Of a DNA stretch of 64,000 nucleotides, positions 31,276 to 39,943 are shown piece after piece. The notes under the pieces were generated by a model that was not told the origin of the DNA, ran no database searches, and worked only from the letters and a program-made list of their open reading frames with translations. The position numbers and the translations under genes are program-made. The stretch comes from an uncultured Prevotella sp. GTDB taxonomy: Bacteria; Bacteroidota; Bacteroidia; Bacteroidales; Bacteroidaceae. The stretch is from contig CAAGKM010000024.1 of assembly GCA_900770395.1 (NCBI GenBank), positions 1-64,000 of the forward strand, written 5' to 3'. Numbering within the stretch: position 1 is the stretch's first letter; the number at the start of each line of letters is the position of its first letter.

Positions 31276-32460
31276 TTATTTAAATATTTTCTTTATTCTT
31301 TCTAATGCCTCGCTCAGTTTATCCTCCTTTGCGCATAGCGAGATGCGCACATATCTCTCGCCGCGGCTGCCGAAGATGAAGCCTGGAGTGATGAAAACCC
31401 GTGCCTCGTGGAGCACTTTCTCGGTGAGAGCCTCAACGTTGTCGTACATGTCGGGAATGCGTCCCCAGAGGAACATTCCCACCTGATTGCGGTCATATTT
31501 GCATCCAAGCACGTCCATAATCTCCTCGGCATACTTGCGGCGCTTGGCATATCGCTCCACGTTAGCCTCACGGTGCCATTCGGCAGTGTTCTCATTCAGT
31601 GCCTTTGCGGCGGCAAGCTGCAGTCCTCGGAATGTTCCGCTGTCGATGTTGCTCTTCACCTTCAGTATCCACGAGATGAACGTGGCGTTGGTGATACACA
31701 TTCCCACACGCCAGCCGGGCATGTTGTGGCTTTTTGACATTGAGTTGAACTCTATGCAGCAGTCTTTTGCGCCTGGCACCTGAAGCAGCGAGATAGGTTT
31801 CTCGTTGAGGATGAAAGAGTAGGGGTTGTCGTTCACAATGACGATGTTCTTGCGCTTTGCGAAGTCCACCAGCCGCTCGTATGTCGCCATCTGGGCATTT
31901 GCTCCCGTAGGCATGTTTGGATAGTTGGTCCACATCAGCCTCACTCCTGTCATGTCCATAGCCTCAAGCTGCTTCCAGTCGGGCTGCCAGCCGTTTGTCT
32001 CGTCAAGATTATAGTTCACAATCTGTGCTCCAAGCAGCTTGCTGAGCGATGTGTAGGTCGGGTAACCAGGATTGGGCACTAATACCTTGTCGCCTGGATT
32101 CACCAATGCGAGTGTAACATGAAGTATTCCCTCCTTGCTGCCAATCAGCGGCAGCACCTCAGTGGCGGGATTTATCTCCACACCGTACCAGCGGCGATAA
32201 AAGTTTGCCATTGCCTCTCTCAGCTCAGGTGTTCCCACTGTGGGCTGATAGCCGTGAGCGTCTGGCCTGCGTGCCACCTCGCACAGTGTCTCAACTGTCT
32301 GCTCCGACGGCGGCATGTCGGGGCTTCCTATTGCAAGGCTCACAATGTCCTTTCCCTCTGCGTTGAGGCGTGCCACCTCTTTCAGCTTGCGGCTGAAGTA
32401 GTATTCCTGCACCTCGTCAAGCCTTTGTGCCGGCTTAATGTTAAACTGACTGTTTTCCAT
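31276..32460 (-). CDS. PLP-dependent aminotransferase (class I/II), aromatic pathway
   Basis: A 394-residue fold-type I aminotransferase. SKSHNMPGWRVGMC contains the PLP lysine (S-x-S-K), NYPNMPTGA is the N-P-T-G-type loop, and NDNPYSFI carries the PLP-binding aspartate-equivalent region. Its place between pheA and the synthase-mutase gene suggests it transaminates phenylpyruvate and hydroxyphenylpyruvate to Phe and Tyr. It overlaps the end of pheA by 20 nt. Related enzymes are annotated as LL-diaminopimelate-like aminotransferases, so a dual role is possible. Confidence 0.9.
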   Translation of the reverse strand: MENSQFNIKPAQRLDEVQEYYFSRKLKEVARLNAEGKDIVSLAIGSPDMPPSEQTVETLCEVARRPDAHGYQPTVGTPELREAMANFYRRWYGVEINPATEVLPLIGSKEGILHVTLALVNPGDKVLVPNPGYPTYTSLSKLLGAQIVNYNLDETNGWQPDWKQLEAMDMTGVRLMWTNYPNMPTGANAQMATYERLVDFAKRKNIVIVNDNPYSFILNEKPISLLQVPGAKDCCIEFNSMSKSHNMPGWRVGMCITNATFISWILKVKSNIDSGTFRGLQLAAAKALNENTAEWHREANVERYAKRRKYAEEIMDVLGCKYDRNQVGMFLWGRIPDMYDNVEALTEKVLHEARVFITPGFIFGSRGERYVRISLCAKEDKLSEALERIKKIFK

Positions 32461-33283
32461 CTTTGTAGTCTCCTAAAATCTTTAATTCCTTTGTCAACGG
32501 TGTAATCGCGTCGATGCTCTGACGGTAGCGTGTGATGTCGCTGTAGGTCACGTCCACATAGAACATATATTCCCACTCATGCCCGATGATTGGCAGCGAC
32601 TGTATCTTGGTGAGGCTCATCTTGTAGAACGAGAGTATGCTCAGCACCATCGACAGCGAGCCTTCCTCATGCGGCAGCGAGAACACGAGGCTCGACTTGT
32701 TGGTGTCGCTTATTGAGCGCAGGAAGTCTGCCTTCTGCGGATTGCATGTCACGAGAAACCGTGTGAAGTTGTGTTTGTTGTCCTCTATGTTGTTTTCCAA
32801 TACTTTCAGTCCGTACATCTTGGCTGCGTCGGCATGGCAGATGGCTGCCCATCCCTTGCTGTTGTTGTCGGCAATATCCTTTGCCGAGCCGGCTGTGTCC
32901 TCAGCCTCAACTGCCTTCAGGCCAGGATGCTTTGAGAGAAACTCACGGCACTGCATGAGAGCCACAGGATGTGAGTGGACCTCGGTGATTGTGTCCCAGT
33001 CGTCATCAGGCATACAGCAGATGCAGTGTGATATGTGGAGCTTATGTTCGCCCACCACCGTTGCGCCGCTGTCGCGCAGCAGCTCATAGTTGTGGAGCAG
33101 ACTGCCGGCGATGGTGTTCTCAATAGCGGTCATTCCAATCACGGTGGGGTCTTTGCGTATATTGTCGAACACCTGCTCAAATGTCTGGCAACATATCAGC
33201 TGTATCTGTTCGCCCTCGAAATACTGGTGGGCGGCAATGTCATGAAACGACCCAGGCACTCCTTGTATTGCAATTCTTCTCAT
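32441..33283 (-). CDS. pheA: Prephenate dehydratase
   Basis: A 280-residue monofunctional prephenate dehydratase. GVPGSFHDIAAHQYF opens the PDT domain, TAIENTIAGSLLHNYELL is conserved, HNFTRFLV carries the catalytic threonine, and an ACT domain follows (SLVFSLPHEEGSLSMVLSIL; the ESRP-like position reads TKIQSLPI). It makes phenylpyruvate and is expected to be feedback-inhibited by Phe through the ACT domain. It is the first structural gene after the leader and terminator. Confidence 0.94.
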   Translation of the reverse strand: MRRIAIQGVPGSFHDIAAHQYFEGEQIQLICCQTFEQVFDNIRKDPTVIGMTAIENTIAGSLLHNYELLRDSGATVVGEHKLHISHCICCMPDDDWDTITEVHSHPVALMQCREFLSKHPGLKAVEAEDTAGSAKDIADNNSKGWAAICHADAAKMYGLKVLENNIEDNKHNFTRFLVTCNPQKADFLRSISDTNKSSLVFSLPHEEGSLSMVLSILSFYKMSLTKIQSLPIIGHEWEYMFYVDVTYSDITRYRQSIDAITPLTKELKILGDYKDGKQSV

Positions 33284-33351
33284 CTTCTTAATTTATTATT
33301 TCGTATTTATTATTTGTTATTTCTTGTTTTTTGTTTTTGTGTTATATAAAA

Positions 33352-33388
33352 AAAACTGTCCCGCCTTGTGTTCAAGCGGGACAGTTTT
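33352..33388 (-). terminator. Attenuator terminator of the aromatic operon
   Basis: Two 13-bp arms (33376-33388 and 33352-33364) with an 11-nt loop; on the minus strand the stem AAAACTGTCCCGC/GCGGGACAGTTTT is followed by a run of U. It lies between the leader peptide (33423-33500) and pheA (33283), so it terminates the leader transcript. The 5' arm contains TCCCGCTT, which is complementary to AAGCGGGA in the leader (33435-33442). Confidence 0.85.
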
Positions 33389-33422
33389 GTTATTTCCTTA
33401 ACATTCTATCATAAGTTGAATT

Positions 33423-33500
33423 TTACACGCAACTTCCCGCTTCACAATTCCTTGCAAAGTAAAAGTAATAATAAAAAAAGTATGCGTTCAAATTCTTCAT
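33423..33500 (-). CDS. Tyr/Phe-rich leader peptide of the aromatic operon
   Basis: A 25-codon frame, ATG at 33500 to TAA at 33423, about 45 nt after the predicted transcription start. Residues 7-15 read YFFYYYFYF: nine consecutive aromatic codons, five Tyr and four Phe. Codons 20-22 (E-A-G) contain AAGCGGGA, able to pair with the 5' arm of the terminator. A ribosome stalled at aromatic codons leaves this free and prevents termination; one reaching the stop codon covers it. This is the logic of E. coli pheL/trpL attenuation. Short and outside normal gene length, but composition and placement are very unlikely by chance. Confidence 0.85.
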   Translation of the reverse strand: MKNLNAYFFYYYFYFARNCEAGSCV

Positions 33501-33551
33501 TGTTATCTTTGTTGTTTTGACATTATGTAAATGTTTTCTTAATTCACGCTG

Positions 33552-33583
33552 CAAAGTTATAGATTTTTCTTGTAACAGCCAAA
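33552..33583 (-). promoter_or_regulatory. Promoter of the leader-pheA operon
   Basis: TAACTTTG on the minus strand at 33552-33559 with TTTG at 33580-33583, 20 nt away. Transcript starts near 33545. Confidence 0.78.
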
Positions 33584-33603
33584 TAAAATGCTGTTTTTTT
33601 TCG

Positions 33604-34107
33604 TTATTTCTGTGATTTTCTACAATCGTGGCAGTTGTTATTGCTCATTGCACCCGTATTGTGTGCACTTGCCATGCCAAAAGTCTGCCTCACTTTCTGC
33701 TCCACACCCTCGGCGGTGTACTGTCCGCTTACAGCCTCCATGCAGCCGGGGTCCATCTGCAGTGCCTTGCGCACCTCTTGCTCCGCTCCCACGGTGTCGC
33801 CCATGGAATACTTTGTTCTTCCACGTTCCTTATATGCTGCGGCAATCCGTGACTTCAGTTCCTTTAGTGTGTCGTTAGACTCTGTGTGTTCTGTAAGCCA
33901 CATTGCGTCATCGGCAGCCCCGTCGGCATCGCCCATTGTCAGCAACAGGCTGGCTCGTGTCAAGTGCGCATCGGCAAGCGAGTCGTCTGCCATCAGGCAT
34001 TGCGTCAGTTTCACAACAGCGTTTATCAAGTCGCCTTGGGCAATGCTTGTCCTTGCGTCATTGAGAAGAGCCTGTGCCTTGTCTCTCTGTATTTCTTGTG
34101 AGTTCAT
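33604..34107 (-). CDS. TPR-repeat protein
   Basis: A 167-residue cytoplasmic protein with TPR-like helices (KAQALLNDARTSIAQGDLINAVVKLTQCLMADDSLADAHLTRASLLL; RGRTKYSMGDTVGAEQEVRKAL), with a C-terminal tail containing two cysteines (NCHDCRKSQK). TPRs mediate protein interactions. It is the third gene of the lysozyme, zinc-ribbon, TPR group on the minus strand, 63 nt after the zinc-ribbon gene. Confidence 0.7.
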   Translation of the reverse strand: MNSQEIQRDKAQALLNDARTSIAQGDLINAVVKLTQCLMADDSLADAHLTRASLLLTMGDADGAADDAMWLTEHTESNDTLKELKSRIAAAYKERGRTKYSMGDTVGAEQEVRKALQMDPGCMEAVSGQYTAEGVEQKVRQTFGMASAHNTGAMSNNNCHDCRKSQK

Positions 34108-34170
34108 TTGCCTCTTGCCTTTCTTAATCTCCTATATCTCCTGCCTTATATATATAATAAAGGTGTATAT

Positions 34171-34797
34171 TTACTGTCCTGCCATGCCGTCCACGGCGAG
34201 AGAGTCAGCGGCATGCCTCATCTCCTCCGCCTTTTTGTCATGCTGCTGCATTGCCTCGTCGTAGTGCATGCCGTCGGGATGTACGTCCATATAGCGGCGG
34301 TAACTGTCCTGAGTGTCGGTGTGTGTTGCCATTACCCAGTCGATAGAGTCTATCATAATTTTTGCCTCAGGCTCATGCACTGACCCTGGGTGCATCTTGA
34401 TGTAGCGCTCCAGTGCCATGCGGCTGCGTGACACCTTGGCGTCGTTCCATTCCTTGTCCATCGCCTTGAAGCGGTCGAGGTATACCTCCACTGAGTCGAT
34501 ATGCTCCTGCGGCGCATTCTCACCATAGATGGCGAGATAGTTCTGCAGCACCGAAGGCTCGTTGCTTGCCAAGGCGTTGAGATATGCCGTTTCCTCATTG
34601 TGGCGCTCCATGTTATGATACATATACAGTCCGCCCAGCACCACTGACAGCGTAACCACTAATGCCACAGCAATCACCCATACAGCTGTACGGCTCTTTT
34701 TCTTTTGCTTGTTTCCTGCTATTTCCACGCCGCAGTTGGGACAAGTCTTAGCCCGGTCACTCACTTGGTGGCCGCATTCTGGACAATTAATAATCAT
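34171..34797 (-). CDS. Zinc-ribbon membrane protein
   Basis: A 208-residue protein. The N-terminal zinc ribbon has CPECGHQVSDRAKTCPNCG (residues 5-23), followed by one transmembrane helix (about 38-60, VWVIAVALVVTLSVVLGGLYMY) and a soluble helical region with two repeats about HPxxxHEPEAKIMIDSIDW / HPDGMHYDEAMQQ. The zinc ribbon faces the cytoplasm and the repeats are outside. Function unknown. It overlaps the lysozyme gene by 4 nt, so the two are translationally coupled. Confidence 0.72.
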   Translation of the reverse strand: MIINCPECGHQVSDRAKTCPNCGVEIAGNKQKKKSRTAVWVIAVALVVTLSVVLGGLYMYHNMERHNEETAYLNALASNEPSVLQNYLAIYGENAPQEHIDSVEVYLDRFKAMDKEWNDAKVSRSRMALERYIKMHPGSVHEPEAKIMIDSIDWVMATHTDTQDSYRRYMDVHPDGMHYDEAMQQHDKKAEEMRHAADSLAVDGMAGQ

Positions 34798-35516
34798 CGT
34801 TTCCTGTTGTAATTATGTTTATATCTTATGTCTCTGAGTGAGAAGCCGTCCATGAAACGGCTTTTGTCCACATAGCCCGATATGCCTGCTATGCGTCCCT
34901 TACCCGTGTATTGCCACATGGTGAACTTCCGCCCGTCGGCAAGCACAGGCTCATCATTGGTGTACATGGCAATCATCAGCTGCCAGTCGTCCACCTTGCC
35001 GAGCAGGTGGCGGTTGTAGAAATTACGCCCCGTGTATAGCAGCGGCTTCTGGTTGTAGGTCTCCTCCACAAGGTTGAGAAAACGGAACAGCGAGTCGCAA
35101 AACTCCTCGTTGCCCAGTCCGCCTGTGCTCTCGATGTCAATCATCGGTATGAGGTCCTGCTCTCCGGGCAGACATTGCATTGTGAAATTCTCCAATTGCA
35201 CCATTTGCGGAGTCTTCGGACGGTAGAAATGGTATGAGCCCACCATCAGTCCGTAGCGGTGAGCCTGCTGGATATTGCGCTCATATGTGGCGTCAATCCT
35301 GTCTCCGCCCTCTGTAGCCTTGATGTAGACATAGCGCATGTTGGTGCTCTCGCCGATTGTTTCCCAGAACACGTCGCCCTGATAATGGCTTATGTCGATG
35401 CCGTGGATATGCTCACATGTGTCCTCGCACTGTATGTAGGGATTTTGATTTTGCGCGTTCTGCGCATTCACTGCTGCCGGGAGCAGTAAAAACATGTATT
35501 TAAAGAGTTTTTTCAT
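34794..35516 (-). CDS. GH25-family lysozyme, exported
   Basis: A 240-residue protein with signal peptide MKKLFKYMFLLLPAAVNA. The GH25 muramidase core is visible: HGIDISHYQGDVFWETI (catalytic D on strand 1), VYIKATEGGDRID, SYHFYRPKTP and PMIDIESTGG (D-x-E pair), LLYTGRNFYNRHL and FTMWQYTGKGRIAG. It cuts the muramic acid-glucosamine bond. The frame is open to 35528, but the predicted transcription start leaves too little leader, so ATG 35516 is preferred. It heads the operon with the zinc-ribbon and TPR genes. Confidence 0.92.
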   Translation of the reverse strand: MKKLFKYMFLLLPAAVNAQNAQNQNPYIQCEDTCEHIHGIDISHYQGDVFWETIGESTNMRYVYIKATEGGDRIDATYERNIQQAHRYGLMVGSYHFYRPKTPQMVQLENFTMQCLPGEQDLIPMIDIESTGGLGNEEFCDSLFRFLNLVEETYNQKPLLYTGRNFYNRHLLGKVDDWQLMIAMYTNDEPVLADGRKFTMWQYTGKGRIAGISGYVDKSRFMDGFSLRDIRYKHNYNRKR

Positions 35517-35538
35517 CTGCTTTTGCACTTTTGTGGCG

Positions 35539-35576
35539 CAAAGTTACACATTTTTCGGGGAAAAACATTATCTTTG
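35539..35576. promoter_or_regulatory. Divergent promoters (lysozyme minus, clostripain-like plus)
   Basis: Minus-strand -7 TAACTTTG (35539-35546) and plus-strand -7 TATCTTTG (35569-35576), both fitting TAnnTTTG. The -33 boxes overlap the opposing region and are not clear. Confidence 0.65.
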
Positions 35577-35593
35577 CACCAAAAATATACGAA

Positions 35594-36784
35594 ATGAAGT
35601 ATTTATTAACTATGATTTGCCTTTTGGCAATGGTTACATCATGTAGCAGCGACCACGAGGATGACGGCGATGGACCGCAAATTCTTCCCATAAGTAGCCG
35701 CACGGTATTGGTGTATATGTCGGCAGAGAACAATCTCTCAATCAATGCTGACGATAATCTTGAACAGATGGCTAAGGGTGCCGCATCGCTTGGCGCTAAT
35801 TATCATCTTATTGCATTTGTTGACCAAAACAGCAGTGATATGCCGTATATGGCGGAGATTTCGAAAGGAAAAGTTTTAAAAGTTAAGGAGTTTGCCAGCG
35901 ACATTAATGCCGCCGACCCGCGTGAGATGCGCGACATAATAAAGTGGACTGCAAACAATTATCCTGCCGATGACTATGGACTTGTGCTATGGGGACACGC
36001 TTCGGGATGGCTCATAAAAGATTCTGTGGCAATGCGCTCTGACGGTCCGAAAAGGGCATTTGGAATAGACAACGGCTATGGAAAATGGATGAACACGCCG
36101 TCGATGGCGAGATACATAGCAGAGAGTGGAGTAAAATTTCACTATATCTTTGCCGACGCATGCTGTTTCCAATGTGTTGAGAACGCCTACGAGCTGCGCA
36201 ATGTCACCGACCTGCTGATAGGCGCCCCGTCGGAGATACCTGGCGACGGCGCCCCGTATGATGCCATTATTCCTCATCTTTTCAATGGAAAGGATGATTT
36301 CTATAAAGGCATAATCGAAGAGTACGAAAAATGTTATGAGCAACAAGGATATTCCGTTCCTTTGTCGGTTATCAAGACCAGTGAGATGGATAATCTTGCA
36401 TTGGCAGCTCACGATGTATGGGCGGCAATGCCTCAGCCGTGGCCGTCTGCTGATAAGGTTATATATTATTTTAAGGATAACAGTAAGAAAATCTGCTACG
36501 ATGCCTTGGACATTGTGAGGACTAATACAACAGAAACTATAACGGACAAATGGCAAGCTGCTTTAAACAAGGCTGTTATCTATAGTAATTATAATATAAA
36601 GTATGAATGGATGACAAACGGCTTTGTCAACTTCAACGACTTCACTCTCGACCTTAACCGTATGGCTTGCGTAAGCATGTTCGTGCCACTTGAGACTTAT
36701 GGTACAGGCAAAAACAGCCATAATGAATTAATCAGCCGCATGGCTTGGCACAAGGCGTCGGGCATGGCTGATGTCTGGAAGTAA
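35594..36784 (+). CDS. Clostripain-family cysteine peptidase (C11), lipoprotein
   Basis: A 396-residue lipoprotein: signal MKYLLTMICLLAMVTSC with the cysteine at 17 followed by SSDHEDDGDG, an acidic tract that in Bacteroidetes often directs export to the cell surface. The C11 fold follows: LVLWGHASGW has the catalytic histidine and YIFADACCFQC the catalytic cysteine. Clostripain-like peptidases cut after Arg or Lys and are usually self-activated. The catalytic residues are intact. The longer frame from 35531 runs through the promoter, so ATG 35594 is the start. Confidence 0.9.
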   Translation: MKYLLTMICLLAMVTSCSSDHEDDGDGPQILPISSRTVLVYMSAENNLSINADDNLEQMAKGAASLGANYHLIAFVDQNSSDMPYMAEISKGKVLKVKEFASDINAADPREMRDIIKWTANNYPADDYGLVLWGHASGWLIKDSVAMRSDGPKRAFGIDNGYGKWMNTPSMARYIAESGVKFHYIFADACCFQCVENAYELRNVTDLLIGAPSEIPGDGAPYDAIIPHLFNGKDDFYKGIIEEYEKCYEQQGYSVPLSVIKTSEMDNLALAAHDVWAAMPQPWPSADKVIYYFKDNSKKICYDALDIVRTNTTETITDKWQAALNKAVIYSNYNIKYEWMTNGFVNFNDFTLDLNRMACVSMFVPLETYGTGKNSHNELISRMAWHKASGMADVWK

Positions 36785-36947
36785 GGTTTGTATTCTTCCG
36801 TGTGAATTTATTTTACAAGAGGGCTTCTGAGAATCGCGTATTACTCAGCAAACTCTCCTTCAGCCATAAATACGCCCAAATTTCGTGTTTTAGTAAAACT
36901 TTGTAAATCAACGTTTTATACATTGTTGTACTTCTTTACTTTTGTGC

Positions 36948-37070
36948 GTTCGAACATTTACCGCCCGGCGTTCGAACAATTTCTGCCGCTACTGTTCGGA
37001 CAAACTAAAAAAAATGTTCGAACGCCGGGCGGTAAATGTTCGAACGTCGGGCGATAAAAATTCGACGGCT
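36948..37070. repeat. 22-bp periodic array with 31-bp perfect inverted repeat, GTTCGAAC family
   Basis: GTTCGAAC (itself palindromic) occurs at 36948, 36970, 37016 and 37038, with degenerate units at 36994 and 37060; spacing is 22 nt except for one 24 + 22 step. The arms 36948-36978 and 37015-37045 are perfect reverse complements over 31 bp, with a 36-nt A-rich loop. It lies in the 554-bp gap between the C11 gene and nuoA. Confidence 0.85.
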
Positions 37071-37290
37071 CAAGATTTTTACTCCGGGCTTGACTAAAAA
37101 CCGCATATGTATTCATTTTATTTCTCCAGATTGCACAGAAATCTATACAGGAATTTTTCAGAATTATTATTACGTTTGTGAAATTGCACAATGAGTTGCC
37201 ACAATGAGGCAAAATAATAAAAATATTAAAATCTTCATTCCTTTCATTGTTTTTTTCATGGCTTTGTTCTTTAATCTAAAGAATTTTTAG

Positions 37291-37298
37291 TAATTTTG
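37291..37298 (+). promoter_or_regulatory. Promoter -7 of the nuo operon
   Basis: TAATTTTG, 41 nt before nuoA, fits TAnnTTTG; TTTG at 37263-37266 is a possible -33 but spaced 24 nt. The 5' untranslated part contains no other recognised element. Confidence 0.6.
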
Positions 37299-37338
37299 CA
37301 CCGCATTTGCAAAAAGTAATTATAATTATACAATTTTT

Positions 37339-37689
37339 ATGGATTTTATTTTGTTTATCACCGTTATTCTGACGGCTGCTGTATTGGTAGTTGGCGCATA
37401 CGTTGTAGCCAAGCTTATCGGTCCGCGCACGTACAATCCGGTGAAAGGACAGCCATTTGAGTGTGGTATCCCCACACGCGGCAGCGCATGGATGCCTGTC
37501 AGCGTGGGTTATTACCTCTTCGCTATCCTTTTCCTGATGTTCGACATCGAGACTGTGTTCCTCTATCCATGGGCAGTGGTTGTGAAGGAATTCGGCGCTA
37601 TGGCTCTCTGTAGCATCGGTTTCTTCCTGTTGGTATTGGTATTTGGCCTTGCTTACGCATGGCGGAAAGGAGCGTTGGAATGGAAGTAA
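37339..37689 (+). CDS. nuoA: NADH-quinone oxidoreductase subunit A
   Basis: A 116-residue inner-membrane subunit of Complex I with three transmembrane helices (residues about 4-26, 58-79, 87-110). The family block NPVKGQPFECGIPTRGSA after helix 1 and SVGYYLFAILFLMFDIETVFLYPWA, with the conserved D/E pair, are intact. First gene of the nuo operon; its end overlaps nuoB by 10 nt. Confidence 0.96.
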   Translation: MDFILFITVILTAAVLVVGAYVVAKLIGPRTYNPVKGQPFECGIPTRGSAWMPVSVGYYLFAILFLMFDIETVFLYPWAVVVKEFGAMALCSIGFFLLVLVFGLAYAWRKGALEWK

Positions 37690-38339
37690 AGAAACCAGTT
37701 ATCAAGAGCATTCCTTACGCTGAGTTTAAGGACAACGAGACTCTCGAAAAGATTGTGGAGGAGCTGCACGAGGGCGGCGTGAACGTGGTTTGCGGCAGTC
37801 TTGACCAGCTCATCAACTGGGGCCGCAGCAACTCGCTGTGGTCGCTTACGTTTGCCACCAGCTGCTGCGGCATCGAGTTCATGGCAGTGGGCTGCGCCCG
37901 CTACGACTTTGCCCGCTTCGGCTTCGAGGTTACACGTAACTCTCCACGTCAGGCAGACCTTATAATGTGTGCCGGTACCATCACCCACAAGATGGCTCCT
38001 GTGATGAAGCGTCTCTACGACGAGATGGCTGAGCCAAAGTATGTGATAGCAGTGGGCGGCTGCGCCATCAGCGGCGGTCCGTTCAAGTCGAGCTACCACG
38101 TGGTGAAGGGCATCGAGGAGATTGTGCCTGTGGATGTGTTCATCCCCGGCTGTCCTCCGCGCCCCGAGGCAATCATGTATGGCATGATGCAGCTCCAGCG
38201 CAAGGTTAAGGTTGAGAAGTTCCTTGGCGGACGCAACCACAAGATGACCGCCGAGGAGCGCCGTCAGGCAATGGAGCCGATAGTAGTTAAGAACGTTCCC
38301 GAGGACTTCGATCCCAAAGAAGGTCTTAAAGAGGACTAA
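37680..38339 (+). CDS. nuoB: NADH-quinone oxidoreductase subunit B
   Basis: A 219-residue peripheral subunit carrying the terminal 4Fe-4S cluster N2. The ligands are visible in SCCGIEFMAVG (tandem cysteines), GGCAISGG and PGCPPRPEA. Electrons leave the cluster here for quinone. The open frame extends to 37659, but ATG 37680 is the natural start. The C-terminus extends to EDFDPKEGLKED, somewhat longer than E. coli. Confidence 0.96.
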   Translation: MEVKKPVIKSIPYAEFKDNETLEKIVEELHEGGVNVVCGSLDQLINWGRSNSLWSLTFATSCCGIEFMAVGCARYDFARFGFEVTRNSPRQADLIMCAGTITHKMAPVMKRLYDEMAEPKYVIAVGGCAISGGPFKSSYHVVKGIEEIVPVDVFIPGCPPRPEAIMYGMMQLQRKVKVEKFLGGRNHKMTAEERRQAMEPIVVKNVPEDFDPKEGLKED

Positions 38340-38363
38340 TAATAGTAAAAGGTATAAAGGAAT

Positions 38364-39926
38364 ATGAAATTAGAAAATATAGTACTTACTAATGCCAACT
38401 TCGAGCAGCAGATGCAGGAGTTGCGCACAAAGAAGAATTTCGACTACCTTGTGACTATCGTTGGCGAAGACTTCGGCGAGGAGGGTCTGGGATGTATCTA
38501 CATTCTTGAGAACACCGCCACAAACGAGCGCACATCGGTGAAGATGATTGCCGACAAGATGGGCGATGATTTCGTCATTCCCTCAGTCTGCACTCTGTGG
38601 AAGGACGCCAACCTGCTTGAGCGCGAGGTGTTCGACTTTCTCGGCATAAAGTTCCTCGGGCATCCCGACATGCGCCGTCTTTACCTCAGAAGCGACTTTG
38701 CAGGCTATCCGCTGCGCAAGGACTTCAAGGCGCAGGAGGGCTACAGCATGGACGACGAGCCACAGGACGACTACACCAACGAGTATTACATCGACAAGGA
38801 GGGCAAGCTGGCAGTGAAGAAGAACCGTCTGTTTACCGACGATGACTTTGTGGTGAACATCGGTCCGCAGCACCCGTCGACCCACGGCGTGCTCCGTCTG
38901 CAGACCATTCTCGACGGCGAGACCGTGAAGAAGATATATCCTCACTTTGGATATATCCACCGCGGTATTGAGAAGATGTGCGAGAGCTACACCTATCCTC
39001 AGACTCTGGCGCTCACCGACCGTCTCGACTATCTGTCGGCTATGATGAACCGCCACGCCCTCGTGGGAGTGGTTGAGGAGGCTATGGGAGTGGAGCTTAC
39101 CGACCGCATACAGTACATCCGTACAATCATGGACGAGCTGCAGCGTATCGACAGCCACCTGCTCTATCTGGGCTGCTGTGCTCAGGACCTTGGAGCGCTC
39201 ACCGCATTCCTCTACTCTATGCGTGACCGTGAGCATGTGCTCAACTGCATGGAGGAGACCACCGGCGGTCGTCTGATTCAGAACTACTACCGCATCGGCG
39301 GCTTGCAGGATGACATCGACCCGAACTTCGTGAAGAACGTGAAGGCGCTCTGCACCTATCTGAAGCCGATGGTGAAGGAGTACACCGATGTGTTTGGCGA
39401 CAACGTAATCACACACAACCGTTTCGAGAAGGTTGGAGTGCTCTCAAAGGAAGACGCCATCAGCTATGGTGTCACCGGAGCAAGCGGACGCGCCAGCAAT
39501 TGGCATAACGACGTGCGCAAGAATCATCCCTACGCAATGTACGGCAAGGTGGAGTTCGACGAGATTACAGCCACAACATGCGACTCAATGGCGCGCTACT
39601 ACAACCGTGTGGAGGAAATCCGCCAGAGCATACGCATAATCGAGCAGCTCATCGACAACATCCCTGCAGGCGACTTCTATGTTAAGCAGAAGGCAATCAT
39701 CAAGGTGCCCGAGGGACAGTGGTACTTCTCTACCGAGGGAAGCCGCGGTGAGATTGGCGTCTACCTCGACAGCCGTGGAGACAAGAGTCCGTATCGCCTG
39801 AAGTTCCGTCCGATGGGACTGAACCACGTGGCTGCAATGGACGAGATGTGCCGCGGGCTCAAGGTTGCCGACGTAATCACCGTGGGTGCGGCTCTCGACT
39901 TCGTGATTCCTGATATTGACAGATAA
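38364..39926 (+). CDS. nuoCD: NADH-quinone oxidoreductase fused subunits C and D
   Basis: A 520-residue fusion. Residues 1-150 are the 30-kDa NuoC part (LEREVFDFLGIKFLGHPDMRRLYL), and from about 170 the 49-kDa NuoD part begins with VNIGPQHPSTHGVLRL, the conserved quinone-site segment, ending with GAALDFVIPDIDR. NuoC-D fusion is common in Bacteroidetes and enterobacteria. It lines the quinone pocket with NuoB. It begins 24 nt after nuoB. Confidence 0.95.
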   Translation: MKLENIVLTNANFEQQMQELRTKKNFDYLVTIVGEDFGEEGLGCIYILENTATNERTSVKMIADKMGDDFVIPSVCTLWKDANLLEREVFDFLGIKFLGHPDMRRLYLRSDFAGYPLRKDFKAQEGYSMDDEPQDDYTNEYYIDKEGKLAVKKNRLFTDDDFVVNIGPQHPSTHGVLRLQTILDGETVKKIYPHFGYIHRGIEKMCESYTYPQTLALTDRLDYLSAMMNRHALVGVVEEAMGVELTDRIQYIRTIMDELQRIDSHLLYLGCCAQDLGALTAFLYSMRDREHVLNCMEETTGGRLIQNYYRIGGLQDDIDPNFVKNVKALCTYLKPMVKEYTDVFGDNVITHNRFEKVGVLSKEDAISYGVTGASGRASNWHNDVRKNHPYAMYGKVEFDEITATTCDSMARYYNRVEEIRQSIRIIEQLIDNIPAGDFYVKQKAIIKVPEGQWYFSTEGSRGEIGVYLDSRGDKSPYRLKFRPMGLNHVAAMDEMCRGLKVADVITVGAALDFVIPDIDR

Positions 39927-39943
39927 TAAAACAAAGAAACAAC

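Noticed and set aside
36785..37338. Riboswitch or protein-coding gene in front of nuoA
   Set aside because: Only the 22-bp array, A/T-rich sequence and a promoter are seen; no conserved aptamer pattern or open frame was recognised.
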